Source: Hyphomicrobiales bacterium (GTDB lineage: Bacteria > Pseudomonadota > Alphaproteobacteria > Rhizobiales > Rhizobiaceae). From it: DNA of 64,000 nucleotides. Below are positions 28,618 through 36,591 of the stretch, piece after piece. The position numbers and the translations under genes were made by a program. The stretch spans positions 97,644 to 161,643 of the forward strand of contig UBXV01000008.1 in NCBI GenBank assembly GCA_900469625.1. Direction: 5' to 3'. Position 1 is the stretch's first letter. Each line of letters begins with the position of its first letter. The notes beneath the pieces were generated by a model. It was not told the DNA's origin. It searched no databases and saw nothing but the letters and a program-made list of their open reading frames with translations.

Positions 28618-30959
28618 TCATGGACAAGTCGACCTTCGAGGAACGTAAGGCGATCAACGGCCAGATGCATTCGCGCCAGCGCCACGACAGCGCCCACAAG
28701 CATGTGGCCGGGACAGCCGACTATATCGACGACATGCCGGAACCGGCAGGCACGTTGCATGGCTCGCTGGGCATGACCGATCGCGCCCATGCCGAAATCA
28801 CCGCGATGGACCTGTCGGCGGTGGAGGCGGCACCCGGCGTCGTCTGCGTGCTGACGGCGCGCGACATGCCGCATTCCAACGACATCAGCCCGAGCCACCT
28901 GCATGACGAGCCGGTGCTGGCCGACGGTATCGTGCAGTTTCACGGCCAGCCGGCCTTTGCCGTTATCGCCGAGACGCGCGACATCGCCCGTCGCGCAGCC
29001 CGGCTGGCAAAGATCACCTACCGCGACCTGCCGCATTTCACCGACATCACCGACGCCGTCGCCCATGGCGGCGAGCTCGTCACACAGCCCTTGACCCTGC
29101 AGCGCGGCGAGGCGGAAGCCGAACTGGAAAAGGCGCCGCGCCGGCTGAAAGGCCGGATGCGCATCGGCGGCCAGGAGCACTTCTATCTCGAGGGCCACAT
29201 TGCGTTAGCCATTCCCGGCGAGGACGACGAGGTCACGATCTGGTCATCGACCCAGCACCCGAGCGAGATCCAGCACATGGTTTCGCACGTACTCGGCGTT
29301 CCCTCCAATGCGGTGACGGTCAATGTGCGCCGCATGGGTGGCGGCTTCGGCGGCAAGGAAACGCAGGGCAACCAGTTCGCGGCACTTGCGGCGGTCGCGG
29401 CAAAGAAGCTCAATCGCGCCGTCAAGTTTCGCCCGGACCGCGACGAGGACATGACCGCCACGGGCAAGCGCCACGACTTTCTCGTCGACTACGACGTCGG
29501 CTTCGACGACGACGGCCGCATCCACGCCGTGCACGCCAACTATGCGGCGCGCTGCGGCTATTCCTCGGATCTTTCCGGGCCGGTCACCGACCGCGCCCTG
29601 TTCCACGCCGACAGCTCCTATTTCTACCCGCATGTGAAGCTGACCTCGCAGCCGCTGAAGACCAACACCGTCTCCAACACCGCCTATCGTGGCTTCGGCG
29701 GGCCACAGGGAATGGTCGGCGGCGAGCGCATGATCGAGGAAATCGCCTACGCGCTCGGCAAGGACCCACTCGAAATCCGCAAGCTCAATTTCTACGGCGA
29801 GAAGGGTTCGGGCCGGGATATCACCCCCTACCACCAGCAGGTGGAAGACAACATCATCGCCCGCGTGGTTGCCGAGCTCGAGGCCGACGCCGACTATCAG
29901 GCACGCCGCCAAGCCATTGTCGATTTCAACCGCACGAGCCGCGTCATCCGCAAGGGCATCGCGCTGACGCCGGTGAAGTTCGGCATCTCCTTCACCCTCA
30001 CCGCCTTCAACCAGGCGGGTGCGCTGGTGCATGTCTATCAGGACGGCTCGATCCACCTGAACCATGGCGGCACGGAAATGGGCCAGGGTCTCTACGTGAA
30101 GGTCGCGCAGGTGATCGCCGATAGCTTCCAGGTCGATCTCGACCGGGTGCGCATCACCGCGACCACCACCGGCAAGGTCCCGAACACTTCGGCGACCGCC
30201 GCCTCCTCCGGCACGGATCTGAACGGCATGGCCGCCTTCGATGCCGCACGCCAGATCAAGGAGCGGCTCATCGCCTTTGCCTGCGAGCGCTGGCAGACGA
30301 CCGCGGAAAACGTCAGCTTCGTCCCCGATCACGTCAAGATCGGCGAGGAACGGATCGCCTTCCCGGAATTCATCAAGCTCGCCTACATTGACCGCGTGCA
30401 ACTGTCGGCTGCCGGCTTCTACAAGACTCCGAAGATCCATTGGGATCGCGCGACCGGACGGGGAACGCCGTTCTACTATTTCGCCTATGGCGCCTCGGTG
30501 TCGGAGGTCTCGATCGACACGCTGACCGGCGAATACATGGTCGACCGGGTCGACGTGCTGCACGATGTCGGCCGCTCGCTCAATCCGGCGATCGACATCG
30601 GCCAGATCGAGGGCGGTTTCGTCCAGGGCATGGGCTGGCTGACGACGGAGGAATTGTGGTGGGACGACAAGGGGCGGCTGCGCACGCATGCGCCCTCGAC
30701 CTACAAGATCCCGCTCGCCTCCGACCGGCCGAAGATCTTCAATGTCAGGCTGGCCGAATGGGCCGAGAATGCCGAAAAGACCATCGGCCGGTCGAAGGCA
30801 GTGGGCGAACCACCCTTCATGCTGCCGATCTCGGTGCTCGAGGCCCTGTCGATGGCGGTGGCAAGCGTTGCCGATTATCGCGAATGCCCGCGCCTCGATG
30901 CGCCGGCGACGCCGGAGCGGGTGCTGATGGCGGTCGAACGCCTGCGGCGACCGCTCTGA
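28614..30959 (+). CDS. xdhB: Xanthine dehydrogenase large subunit (molybdopterin)
   Basis: Molybdenum-binding catalytic subunit, 781 aa. GTADYIDDMPEP opens the aldehyde oxidase/xanthine dehydrogenase domain; GGGFGGKE binds the Moco region, and the catalytic Glu lies in KAVGEPPFML near the C-terminus. It starts at ATGA overlapping the xdhA stop, with GGGAGAG upstream. The XdhC chaperone that sulfurates Moco usually follows but is absent here; instead a duplicated regulator module begins at the 3' end. Confidence 0.94.
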   Translation: MIMDKSTFEERKAINGQMHSRQRHDSAHKHVAGTADYIDDMPEPAGTLHGSLGMTDRAHAEITAMDLSAVEAAPGVVCVLTARDMPHSNDISPSHLHDEPVLADGIVQFHGQPAFAVIAETRDIARRAARLAKITYRDLPHFTDITDAVAHGGELVTQPLTLQRGEAEAELEKAPRRLKGRMRIGGQEHFYLEGHIALAIPGEDDEVTIWSSTQHPSEIQHMVSHVLGVPSNAVTVNVRRMGGGFGGKETQGNQFAALAAVAAKKLNRAVKFRPDRDEDMTATGKRHDFLVDYDVGFDDDGRIHAVHANYAARCGYSSDLSGPVTDRALFHADSSYFYPHVKLTSQPLKTNTVSNTAYRGFGGPQGMVGGERMIEEIAYALGKDPLEIRKLNFYGEKGSGRDITPYHQQVEDNIIARVVAELEADADYQARRQAIVDFNRTSRVIRKGIALTPVKFGISFTLTAFNQAGALVHVYQDGSIHLNHGGTEMGQGLYVKVAQVIADSFQVDLDRVRITATTTGKVPNTSATAASSGTDLNGMAAFDAARQIKERLIAFACERWQTTAENVSFVPDHVKIGEERIAFPEFIKLAYIDRVQLSAAGFYKTPKIHWDRATGRGTPFYYFAYGASVSEVSIDTLTGEYMVDRVDVLHDVGRSLNPAIDIGQIEGGFVQGMGWLTTEELWWDDKGRLRTHAPSTYKIPLASDRPKIFNVRLAEWAENAEKTIGRSKAVGEPPFMLPISVLEALSMAVASVADYRECPRLDAPATPERVLMAVERLRRPL

Positions 30960-30969
30960 GACATGCGAA

Positions 30970-30997
30970 CGCCGCGCATCCTCTCGGATGCGCGGCG
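30970..30997. terminator. Bidirectional terminator, duplication unit 1
   Basis: Perfect 12-bp stem CGCCGCGCATCC / GGATGCGCGGCG with loop TCTC between convergent xdhB and the small ORF. Confidence 0.8.
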
Positions 30998-31013
30998 CTT
31001 TCAAGAAATCCGG

Positions 31014-31262
31014 TCAGATGCGGGGCAGCTCATCACTGTTGAAGAGGCGGCGGGCGCTTTGTTGCGCCTCGGCATCGTTCCCGTAGGGTCCGCGGCCGTC
31101 CATGAAACCCATGTCTCTCTTGATGTGGTCGGGCAGCGCATTGACATCGAGCACGGGCCTTGAGGCGACAGCGCCGCGAAACAGTGAGGATGTGAACCGG
31201 ACGACCGCATCCAGCGAAAGAAGCGGTTTTCTTTCAGTATGTTCGATAACGTCACAAGTCAT
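31014..31262 (-). CDS. Small DUF1127-like protein, copy 1
   Basis: 82 aa, starting at the ATG preceded by AGGTG five bases upstream. The C-terminal half (DVNALPDHIKRDMGFMDGRG) resembles the DUF1127/YjiS-like motif in which a short basic-amphipathic helix ends in LxRDIG. There is no signal peptide. It is transcribed divergently from the adjacent LysR gene (101 bp between starts), the usual arrangement of a regulator and its target. Its near-copy lies 1406 bp downstream. Function unknown; some DUF1127 proteins in rhizobia affect phosphate and small-RNA metabolism. Confidence 0.75.
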   Translation of the reverse strand: MTCDVIEHTERKPLLSLDAVVRFTSSLFRGAVASRPVLDVNALPDHIKRDMGFMDGRGPYGNDAEAQQSARRLFNSDELPRI

Positions 31263-31313
31263 TTCGACACCTGTCCGTCTTGGGAAGTTGACTTGCAGGT
31301 TGCCGTGAATGAG

Positions 31314-31323
31314 GATTGCAATC
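31314..31323. promoter_or_regulatory. Conserved palindrome in the divergent promoter, unit 1
   Basis: GATTGCAATC, a perfect 10-bp palindrome 41-50 bp before the LysR start. The identical sequence occurs at the same place in unit 2. A candidate LysR binding half or RNA polymerase-proximal site. Confidence 0.45.
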
Positions 31324-31363
31324 AAATCGAACATCCGTCTGCCTGCATCAAGAGAACTTATCT

Positions 31364-32302
31364 GTGAAGATGTCCAAGCAGTTTCCGCTGAATGCGCTCC
31401 GGGTGTTCGAAGCCGTCGCCCGGCTCGGCAGCTTCACCAGGGCCGGCGAAGAGCTGGGCATGACCCAGACCGCCGTCAGCTACCAGGTCAAGCTGATCGA
31501 GGAAAACGTCGGCGAGCCGCTGTTCCTGCGCCGCCCGCGCCAGATCACGCTCACCGATGTCGGCCAGAGACTGGCACCACGGGTGATGGAAGCCTTCGAG
31601 ATGCTGCAGGAAGCCGTCTCATCGGCACGCGGCGACATCGACAGCGCGCTTTTGATCAGCTCGACCCCGACCTTCGCCTCGCAATGGCTTGCCCGCAACA
31701 TCGGCACCTTCCAGCTGGCCCATCCCGGCATCGCCGTGCGACTCACCACAAGCGACAGGATCATCGATCTCGCCGTTGAACCTGTGGATCTGGCGATCCA
31801 CCGGTTCGACGCCTGCCCGGGTCTCGATAGCCATCCGCTGATGCGCGTCGAGTTCAGCCCGATGCTGAGCCCGGCACTTGCCGAAACCGTCGGCGGCATC
31901 CACGAGCCGCGCGATCTCCTGAAGCTCCGGATCATCGATGCCGGCGATCCCTGGTGGCGGCTCTGGTTTGCCGCAGCCGGCGTCAGGGATCCGGATCTCG
32001 AAGGTCGGCCGACGAGCAGGCTCGGGGCGCAATCCCTCGAGGCACGCGCTGCCATCGCCGGCCAGGGTGTGGCGATCCTGACGCCGGAATTCTACGGCGA
32101 CGACGTGGCGCTCGGCCGGCTCTACCAGCCTTTCGACCTGCGCTGCAGCGACGGCTGCGATTATCGGCTGGCCTATCCGCATGCCCGCCGCAACACCCCG
32201 AAGATCCGCCTCTTTCGCGACTGGATACTCTCCGAGCTCTGCCCGTCGAAGAAGGTCGGGGCCGAATGGGTGGAAGAGCGCAAGACGGCGTCAATTGCCT
32301 GA
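31364..32302 (+). CDS. LysR-family regulator (GcvA-like), copy 1, diverged effector block
   Basis: 312 aa starting at GTG (aligned with ATG of copy 2), with AGAGA eight bases upstream. The winged-helix DNA-binding domain (LNALRVFEAVARLGSFTRAGEELGMTQTAVSYQV segment, positions about 6-45) is of GcvA type, and the periplasmic-binding-like effector domain follows. It is nearly identical to copy 2 except for about residues 112-155, where the GcvA-family motif DLAIRxGxGxWPGL is replaced by DLAIHRFDACPGL with loss of one codon. It probably regulates the divergent small gene and perhaps purine genes on either side. Confidence 0.88.
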   Translation: MKMSKQFPLNALRVFEAVARLGSFTRAGEELGMTQTAVSYQVKLIEENVGEPLFLRRPRQITLTDVGQRLAPRVMEAFEMLQEAVSSARGDIDSALLISSTPTFASQWLARNIGTFQLAHPGIAVRLTTSDRIIDLAVEPVDLAIHRFDACPGLDSHPLMRVEFSPMLSPALAETVGGIHEPRDLLKLRIIDAGDPWWRLWFAAAGVRDPDLEGRPTSRLGAQSLEARAAIAGQGVAILTPEFYGDDVALGRLYQPFDLRCSDGCDYRLAYPHARRNTPKIRLFRDWILSELCPSKKVGAEWVEERKTASIA

Positions 32303-32332
32303 GTTGATCCAAGGGAACCCATCAGGTTTGTC

Positions 32333-32365
32333 ATGGTGGCGGAACGCCTGCGGCAATCGCTCTGA
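32333..32365 (+). pseudogene. Vestigial 3' end of xdhB
   Basis: Reads ATG...TGA as MVAERLRQSL, against MAVERLRRPL at the xdhB C-terminus (30927-30959). The stop is in the same position, and the same terminator hairpin follows 10 nt later. It marks the joint of the tandem duplication and is not a gene. Confidence 0.85.
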
Positions 32366-32375
32366 AACATGCGAA

Positions 32376-32403
32376 CGCCGCGCATCCTCTCGGATGCGCG
32401 GCG
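32376..32403. terminator. Bidirectional terminator, duplication unit 2
   Basis: Same perfect 12-bp stem CGCCGCGCATCC / GGATGCGCGGCG with loop TCTC as in unit 1, now between LysR copy 1 and small ORF copy 2, which converge. Confidence 0.8.
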
Positions 32404-32419
32404 CTCTCAAGAAGTCCAG

Positions 32420-32668
32420 TCAGATGCGGGTCAGCTCATCGCTGTTGAAGAGGCGGCGAGCATTCTTTTGTGCCTCGGCATCGTCTCCGTAGGGACCGCG
32501 GCCATCCATGAAACCTATGTCTCTTTTGATGTAGTCCGACAGCGCGTTGACATCGAGCACCGGCTTGGCGGCAACCGCGCCACGAAACAGGGAGGATGTG
32601 AACCGCACGACCGCATCCAGCGAAAGAAACGGTTTCCTTTCAGTATGTTCGATAACGTCGCAAGTCAT
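32420..32668 (-). CDS. Small DUF1127-like protein, copy 2
   Basis: 82 aa; same length and start context (AGGTGATCAAA before ATG) as copy 1. Differences are scattered and mostly conservative (DYIKRDIGFMDG for DHIKRDMGFMDG, DDAEAQKN for NDAEAQQS), so the frame is under selection in both copies. It is divergent from LysR copy 2. Confidence 0.75.
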   Translation of the reverse strand: MTCDVIEHTERKPFLSLDAVVRFTSSLFRGAVAAKPVLDVNALSDYIKRDIGFMDGRGPYGDDAEAQKNARRLFNSDELTRI

Positions 32669-32720
32669 TTTGATCACCTGTTCGTCTTGGGAAGTTGACT
32701 TGCAGGATGCCGTGGAAGAG

Positions 32721-32730
32721 GATTGCAATC
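32721..32730. promoter_or_regulatory. Conserved palindrome in the divergent promoter, unit 2
   Basis: GATTGCAATC, identical to that in unit 1 and at the same distance from the LysR start. Confidence 0.45.
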
Positions 32731-32770
32731 CAATCGAACATCCGTCTGCATGCATCAAGAGAGCTTATCC

Positions 32771-33712
32771 ATGAAGATGTCCAAGCAGTTTCCGCTGAAT
32801 GCGCTCCGGGTGTTCGAAGCCGTCGCCCGGCTCGGCAGCTTTACCAGGGCCGGCGAAGAGCTGGGCATGACCCAGACCGCCGTCAGCTACCAGGTCAAGC
32901 TGATCGAGGAAAACGTCGGCGAGCCGCTGTTCCTGCGCCGCCCGCGCCAGATCGCGCTCACCGATGTCGGCCAGAGGCTGGCGCCACGGGTAACGGAAGC
33001 CTTCGAGATGCTGCAGGAAGCCGTCTCCTCGGCGCGCGGCGACATCGACAGCACCCTTCTGATCAGCTCGACCCCGACCTTCGCCTCGCAATGGCTCGCC
33101 CGCAACATCGGCTCGTTTCAGCTCGCTCATCCCACCATCGCCGTGCGCCTGGACACCAACGACAACCTCGTCGATTTTGCCAAGGAATCCACGGATCTCG
33201 CCATCCGCTCCGGCGCCGGCGTCTGGCCCGGTCTCGACACCCATCCGCTGATGCGTGTCGAGTTCAGCCCGATGCTGAGCCCGGCGCTTGCCGAAACCGT
33301 CGGCGGCATCCACGAACCGCGTGATCTCCTCAAGCTCCGGATCATCGATGCCGGCGATCCCTGGTGGCGGCTCTGGTTTGCCGCAGCCGGCGTCAAGGAT
33401 CCGGATCTCGAAGGTCGGCCGACGAGCCGTCTTGGGGCACAATCCTTCGAGGCGCGCGCTGCCATCGCCGGCCAGGGCGTGGCGATCCTGACGCCGGAAT
33501 TCTACGGCGACGACGTGGCGCTTGGCCGGCTCTACCAGCCTTTCGACCTGCGCTGCAGCGACGGCTGCGACTACTGGCTCGCCTACCCGCATGCCCGCCG
33601 CAACACCCCGAAGATCCGCATTTTCCGCGACTGGATACTCTCCGAACTCTGCCCGTCGATGCAGTTCGGAGCCGATTGGGTAGAAGAGCGCAGGAAAGCG
33701 TCGGCGCGCTAA
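32771..33712 (+). CDS. LysR-family regulator (GcvA-like), copy 2
   Basis: 313 aa from ATG with AGAGAG upstream. It has the same winged-helix and C-terminal halves as copy 1 but keeps the GcvA-family effector signature DLAIRSGAGVWPGL and TNDNLVDFAKES, so this copy looks like the ancestral type. It lies upstream of puuD with a 158-bp gap that contains a large inverted repeat. A role in control of urate or xanthine catabolism is an inference from position. Confidence 0.88.
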   Translation: MKMSKQFPLNALRVFEAVARLGSFTRAGEELGMTQTAVSYQVKLIEENVGEPLFLRRPRQIALTDVGQRLAPRVTEAFEMLQEAVSSARGDIDSTLLISSTPTFASQWLARNIGSFQLAHPTIAVRLDTNDNLVDFAKESTDLAIRSGAGVWPGLDTHPLMRVEFSPMLSPALAETVGGIHEPRDLLKLRIIDAGDPWWRLWFAAAGVKDPDLEGRPTSRLGAQSFEARAAIAGQGVAILTPEFYGDDVALGRLYQPFDLRCSDGCDYWLAYPHARRNTPKIRIFRDWILSELCPSMQFGADWVEERRKASAR

Positions 33713-33743
33713 CGGTAACCCCTTAGAATCCATAAGGTTTATC

Positions 33744-33776
33744 TTCGCGACGATTTCGCCGTGAAATCGTCGCGAA
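33744..33776. promoter_or_regulatory. Perfect inverted repeat upstream of puuD
   Basis: TTCGCGACGATTTC and its exact complement flank GCCGT. It lies 31 nt after the LysR copy 2 stop and 95 bp before puuD, right at the end of the duplicated unit. It has no T tract; it could be the LysR terminator or an operator of puuD. Confidence 0.6.
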
Positions 33777-33871
33777 CAGGGCAAAACACGCCCGCGGCGC
33801 CATGCTCCCCCTTCCCCAACTCCCGGTTTTTGCGCAAGGTGCACTGACGGAGAGAATAAAGGGGACCCCGA

Positions 33872-35110
33872 ATGTACGAGTTTGCCATCGCCTGGGAATG
33901 GCTGGCCTTTGCCGTGCGCTGGTTGCACGTCATCACCGCCATCGCCTGGATCGGCTCATCCTTCTACTTCATCGCGCTCGACCTCGGTCTCGTGAAGCGC
34001 GATCACCTGCCGGTGGGTGCCTATGGCGAGGAATGGCAGGTGCATGGCGGTGGTTTCTATCACATCCAGAAATACCTCGTGGCGCCCGCTTCGATGCCGG
34101 AGCACCTGACGTGGTTCAAATGGGAATCCTACGTCACGTGGCTTTCGGGCTTTGCCATGCTCTGTCTCGTCTATTACGGCGGCGCCGATCTTTTCCTGAT
34201 CGACCGCCATGTGCTCGACATCTCGGCGACTACGGCCATCCTGATCTCGCTCGCCTCGCTGGGCATCGGCTGGATCTTCTACGACCTCTTGTGCAAGTCG
34301 CCGTTGGGCAAGAACACCTGGGGCCTGATGGGGCTTCTCTACGTGGCGCTGGTGATCATGGCCTGGGGTTATACCCAGGTCTTCACCGGCCGTGCCGCCT
34401 TCCTGCATCTGGGCGCCTTCACCGCGACCATCATGTCGGCCAACGTCTTCTTCCTTATCATCCCCAACCAGAAGATCGTGGTTGCCGACCTGATCGCCGG
34501 CCGCACGCCGGACCCGAAGCTCGGCGCGCAGGCTAAGCAGCGCTCGCTGCACAATAACTACCTGACCCTGCCGGTCATCTTCTTCATGCTGTCGAACCAC
34601 TATCCGCTGGCCTTTGCCACCGCCTTCAACTGGATCATCGCAGCCCTGGTGTTCCTGATGGGCGTCACCATCCGCCACTGGTTCAACACCACCCATGCAC
34701 GCAAGGGCAGGCCCACCTGGACCTGGCTTGCCACCGCCCTCATCTTCATCCTGATCATGTGGCTGTCGACCGTGCCGAAGGTGCTGACCGGCGAGGAGAA
34801 GGCCGAGATCGCCCCGGTCTTTGCCCGGTTCGCGCAGAACGCGCATTTCCCCGCGGTCAAGGACGCGATCTCGACCCGCTGCTCCATGTGCCATGCGGCC
34901 GAGCCGGTCTACGAGGGCATCGTGCGGGCACCGAAAGGCGTTGTGCTCGAAAGCGATCAGGAGATTGCCGCCCACGCCCGCGAAATCTATATCCAGGCGG
35001 GGCGCAGCCACGCCATGCCGCCTGGCAACATAACTGACATGACGACGGACGAGCGCCAGTTGCTGACCGCCTGGTTCGAAAGCGCCGTCGAGGAAGGCAA
35101 GACACAATGA
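33872..35110 (+). CDS. puuD: Urate hydroxylase PuuD (membrane urate oxidase with cytochrome c domain)
   Basis: Oxidises urate to 5-hydroxyisourate at the membrane, 412 aa. The N-terminal ~300 residues form about eight TM helices (DUF989/urate oxidase N-terminal). The C-terminal cytochrome c domain has the heme motif C337-S-M-C-H341 and an axial Met in SHAMPPGN (about M382). This replaces soluble uricase (PucL/Uox). GGAGAGAATAAAGGGG is before the ATG. The stop overlaps the guaD start (ATGA). Confidence 0.93.
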   Translation: MYEFAIAWEWLAFAVRWLHVITAIAWIGSSFYFIALDLGLVKRDHLPVGAYGEEWQVHGGGFYHIQKYLVAPASMPEHLTWFKWESYVTWLSGFAMLCLVYYGGADLFLIDRHVLDISATTAILISLASLGIGWIFYDLLCKSPLGKNTWGLMGLLYVALVIMAWGYTQVFTGRAAFLHLGAFTATIMSANVFFLIIPNQKIVVADLIAGRTPDPKLGAQAKQRSLHNNYLTLPVIFFMLSNHYPLAFATAFNWIIAALVFLMGVTIRHWFNTTHARKGRPTWTWLATALIFILIMWLSTVPKVLTGEEKAEIAPVFARFAQNAHFPAVKDAISTRCSMCHAAEPVYEGIVRAPKGVVLESDQEIAAHAREIYIQAGRSHAMPPGNITDMTTDERQLLTAWFESAVEEGKTQ

Positions 35111-36423
35111 CATCGACGCTCATCCGCGGCCGCCTCTTGAGCTTTCATCGCGCGCCCCTCTCCATCGACGACAGCGCCGCCTATGTCTATGAGGCCGATG
35201 GCGCGCTGCTGGTCGAAGGCGGCGTGATCAAGGCGTCCGGCGCCTATGCGCGCGTAAAGGCGGAGGCTGGCGATGATGTCGTCGAGATCGATCATCGCCC
35301 GCATCTGATCGTGCCCGGTTTCATCGACACCCACCTGCATTTTCCGCAGATGCAGGTGATGGCGTCCTATGCCGCCAACCTCCTGGAATGGCTAAATACC
35401 TACACCTTCCCCGAGGAATGCCGCTTTGTCGAGACTGCCCATGCGGAGCGTATCGCCGACCGCTTCTTCGACGAGATGGTCCGCCACGGCACGACGACGG
35501 CGGCCGCCTATTGCTCGGTACACAAGGCATCGGCCGACGCCTTCTTCGCCGAGGCGCTGCGGCGCGACATGCGCATGATCGCCGGAAAAGTGATGATGGA
35601 CCGCAACGCCCCGCAAGGGCTGCTCGACACGCCGGAGATGAGCTACGACGAGACCCGGGCCGTGATCCGCGACTGGCACGGCAAGGGCCGCAACCATGTG
35701 GCCATCACGCCGCGCTTTGCCATCACCTCGACACCGGAGCAGATGGACGTCGCCCGGTCGCTGGTGCGCGAATTCCCGGACCTGCACGTGCAGACGCATC
35801 TGTCGGAGAACCGCGACGAGATCGCGTTCACCTGCGAACTCTACCCTGAAGCCATCGACTATACCGACGTCTATGCGCGCTACGGCCTGCTTGGCCCGAA
35901 GAGCCTGTTCGGCCACTGCATCCACCTCTCCGAGCGCGAGGCGGATGTGATGAGCGAGACCGGATCGGTCGCGGTCTTCTGCCCGACATCCAACCTCTTC
36001 CTCGGTTCCGGCCTCTTCCCGCTGCGCGCGCTCAACCGGCGGCAAAAGCCGGTTCGCACCTCGGTCGCCTCCGACATCGGCGGCGGCACCAGCTATTCCA
36101 TGCTGAAGACGCTGGACGAGGCCTATAAGATCCTGCAGCTGCAGGGCGAGCGGCTGAACCCGTTCGACAGCTTCTTCATGATGACCCGTGGCAATGCCGA
36201 GGCACTGTCGCTGGTCGACCGCATAGGCACGCTCGAGGCCGGCACCGACGCCGACTTCATCGTGCTCGACATGGCGGCAACGCCGGCGATGGCGCTCAGA
36301 GCAGAAGTGGTCAACTCGCTTTCCGACGAGCTTTTCCTGCTGCAAACCATGGGCGACGACCGTTCCATCGTCGAGACCTATGTGGCGGGAAGACCGGCCA
36401 AGTCGGCGCTCAAAGCCGCCTGA
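35107..36423 (+). CDS. guaD: Guanine deaminase
   Basis: Zinc amidohydrolase converting guanine to xanthine, 438 aa. [15 protein letters not shown] holds the first two zinc His; QTHLSENRDEI and FGHCIHLSEREADVM hold the others, and SVASDIGGGTSYSMLKTLDEAYKI the final Asp. LEWLNTYTFPEE is typical of GuaD. It is coupled to puuD by a 4-nt overlap. Confidence 0.93.
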   Translation: MTSTLIRGRLLSFHRAPLSIDDSAAYVYEADGALLVEGGVIKASGAYARVKAEAGDDVVEIDHRPHLIVPGFIDTHLHFPQMQVMASYAANLLEWLNTYTFPEECRFVETAHAERIADRFFDEMVRHGTTTAAAYCSVHKASADAFFAEALRRDMRMIAGKVMMDRNAPQGLLDTPEMSYDETRAVIRDWHGKGRNHVAITPRFAITSTPEQMDVARSLVREFPDLHVQTHLSENRDEIAFTCELYPEAIDYTDVYARYGLLGPKSLFGHCIHLSEREADVMSETGSVAVFCPTSNLFLGSGLFPLRALNRRQKPVRTSVASDIGGGTSYSMLKTLDEAYKILQLQGERLNPFDSFFMMTRGNAEALSLVDRIGTLEAGTDADFIVLDMAATPAMALRAEVVNSLSDELFLLQTMGDDRSIVETYVAGRPAKSALKAA

Positions 36424-36434
36424 TTTTCTCGCAA

Positions 36435-36471
36435 AACGAAAAGAGGTCAAAAAAATTGACCTCTTTTCGTT
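36435..36471. terminator. Perfect 16-bp inverted repeat after guaD
   Basis: AACGAAAAGAGGTCAA (36435-36450), loop AAAAA, exact complement (36456-36471). It lies 12 nt past the guaD stop and about 120 bp before lldD. Probably the terminator of puuD-guaD, although it has no T tract; its AT-rich symmetrical form would also suit an operator. Confidence 0.6.
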
Positions 36472-36591
36472 GACGCTATTAACAAGCCTTCGGCAAACAT
36501 GGTAAGGGCTGTGACGTCAGTCCTCGAGCAGGCGTGCGCGACTTCCCCGGCAACCCGCTCTGACCCCGCTTTTCAGATGAAGGCCGTTTCC

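Larger units (their letters stand above)
30926..32331. repeat. Tandem duplication, unit 1 (small protein + LysR)
   Basis: About 1.406 kb from the last 11 codons of xdhB to a GGTTTGTC sequence downstream of the first LysR gene. It is followed without a gap by unit 2, with matching landmarks at an offset of 1406-1407 bp (terminator hairpin, small ORF, palindrome, LysR start). Confidence 0.9.
32332..33743. repeat. Tandem duplication, unit 2 (xdhB vestige + small protein + LysR)
   Basis: Begins in ATGGTGGCGGAACGCCTGCG, homologous to the last codons of xdhB, and ends at GGTTTATC after the second LysR gene. Identity to unit 1 is high over nearly its whole length. Confidence 0.9.

Noticed and set aside
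30960..33743. Duplicated LysR region as an insertion sequence
   Set aside because: No transposase, terminal inverted repeats or target duplication; the edges fit tandem duplication by recombination.
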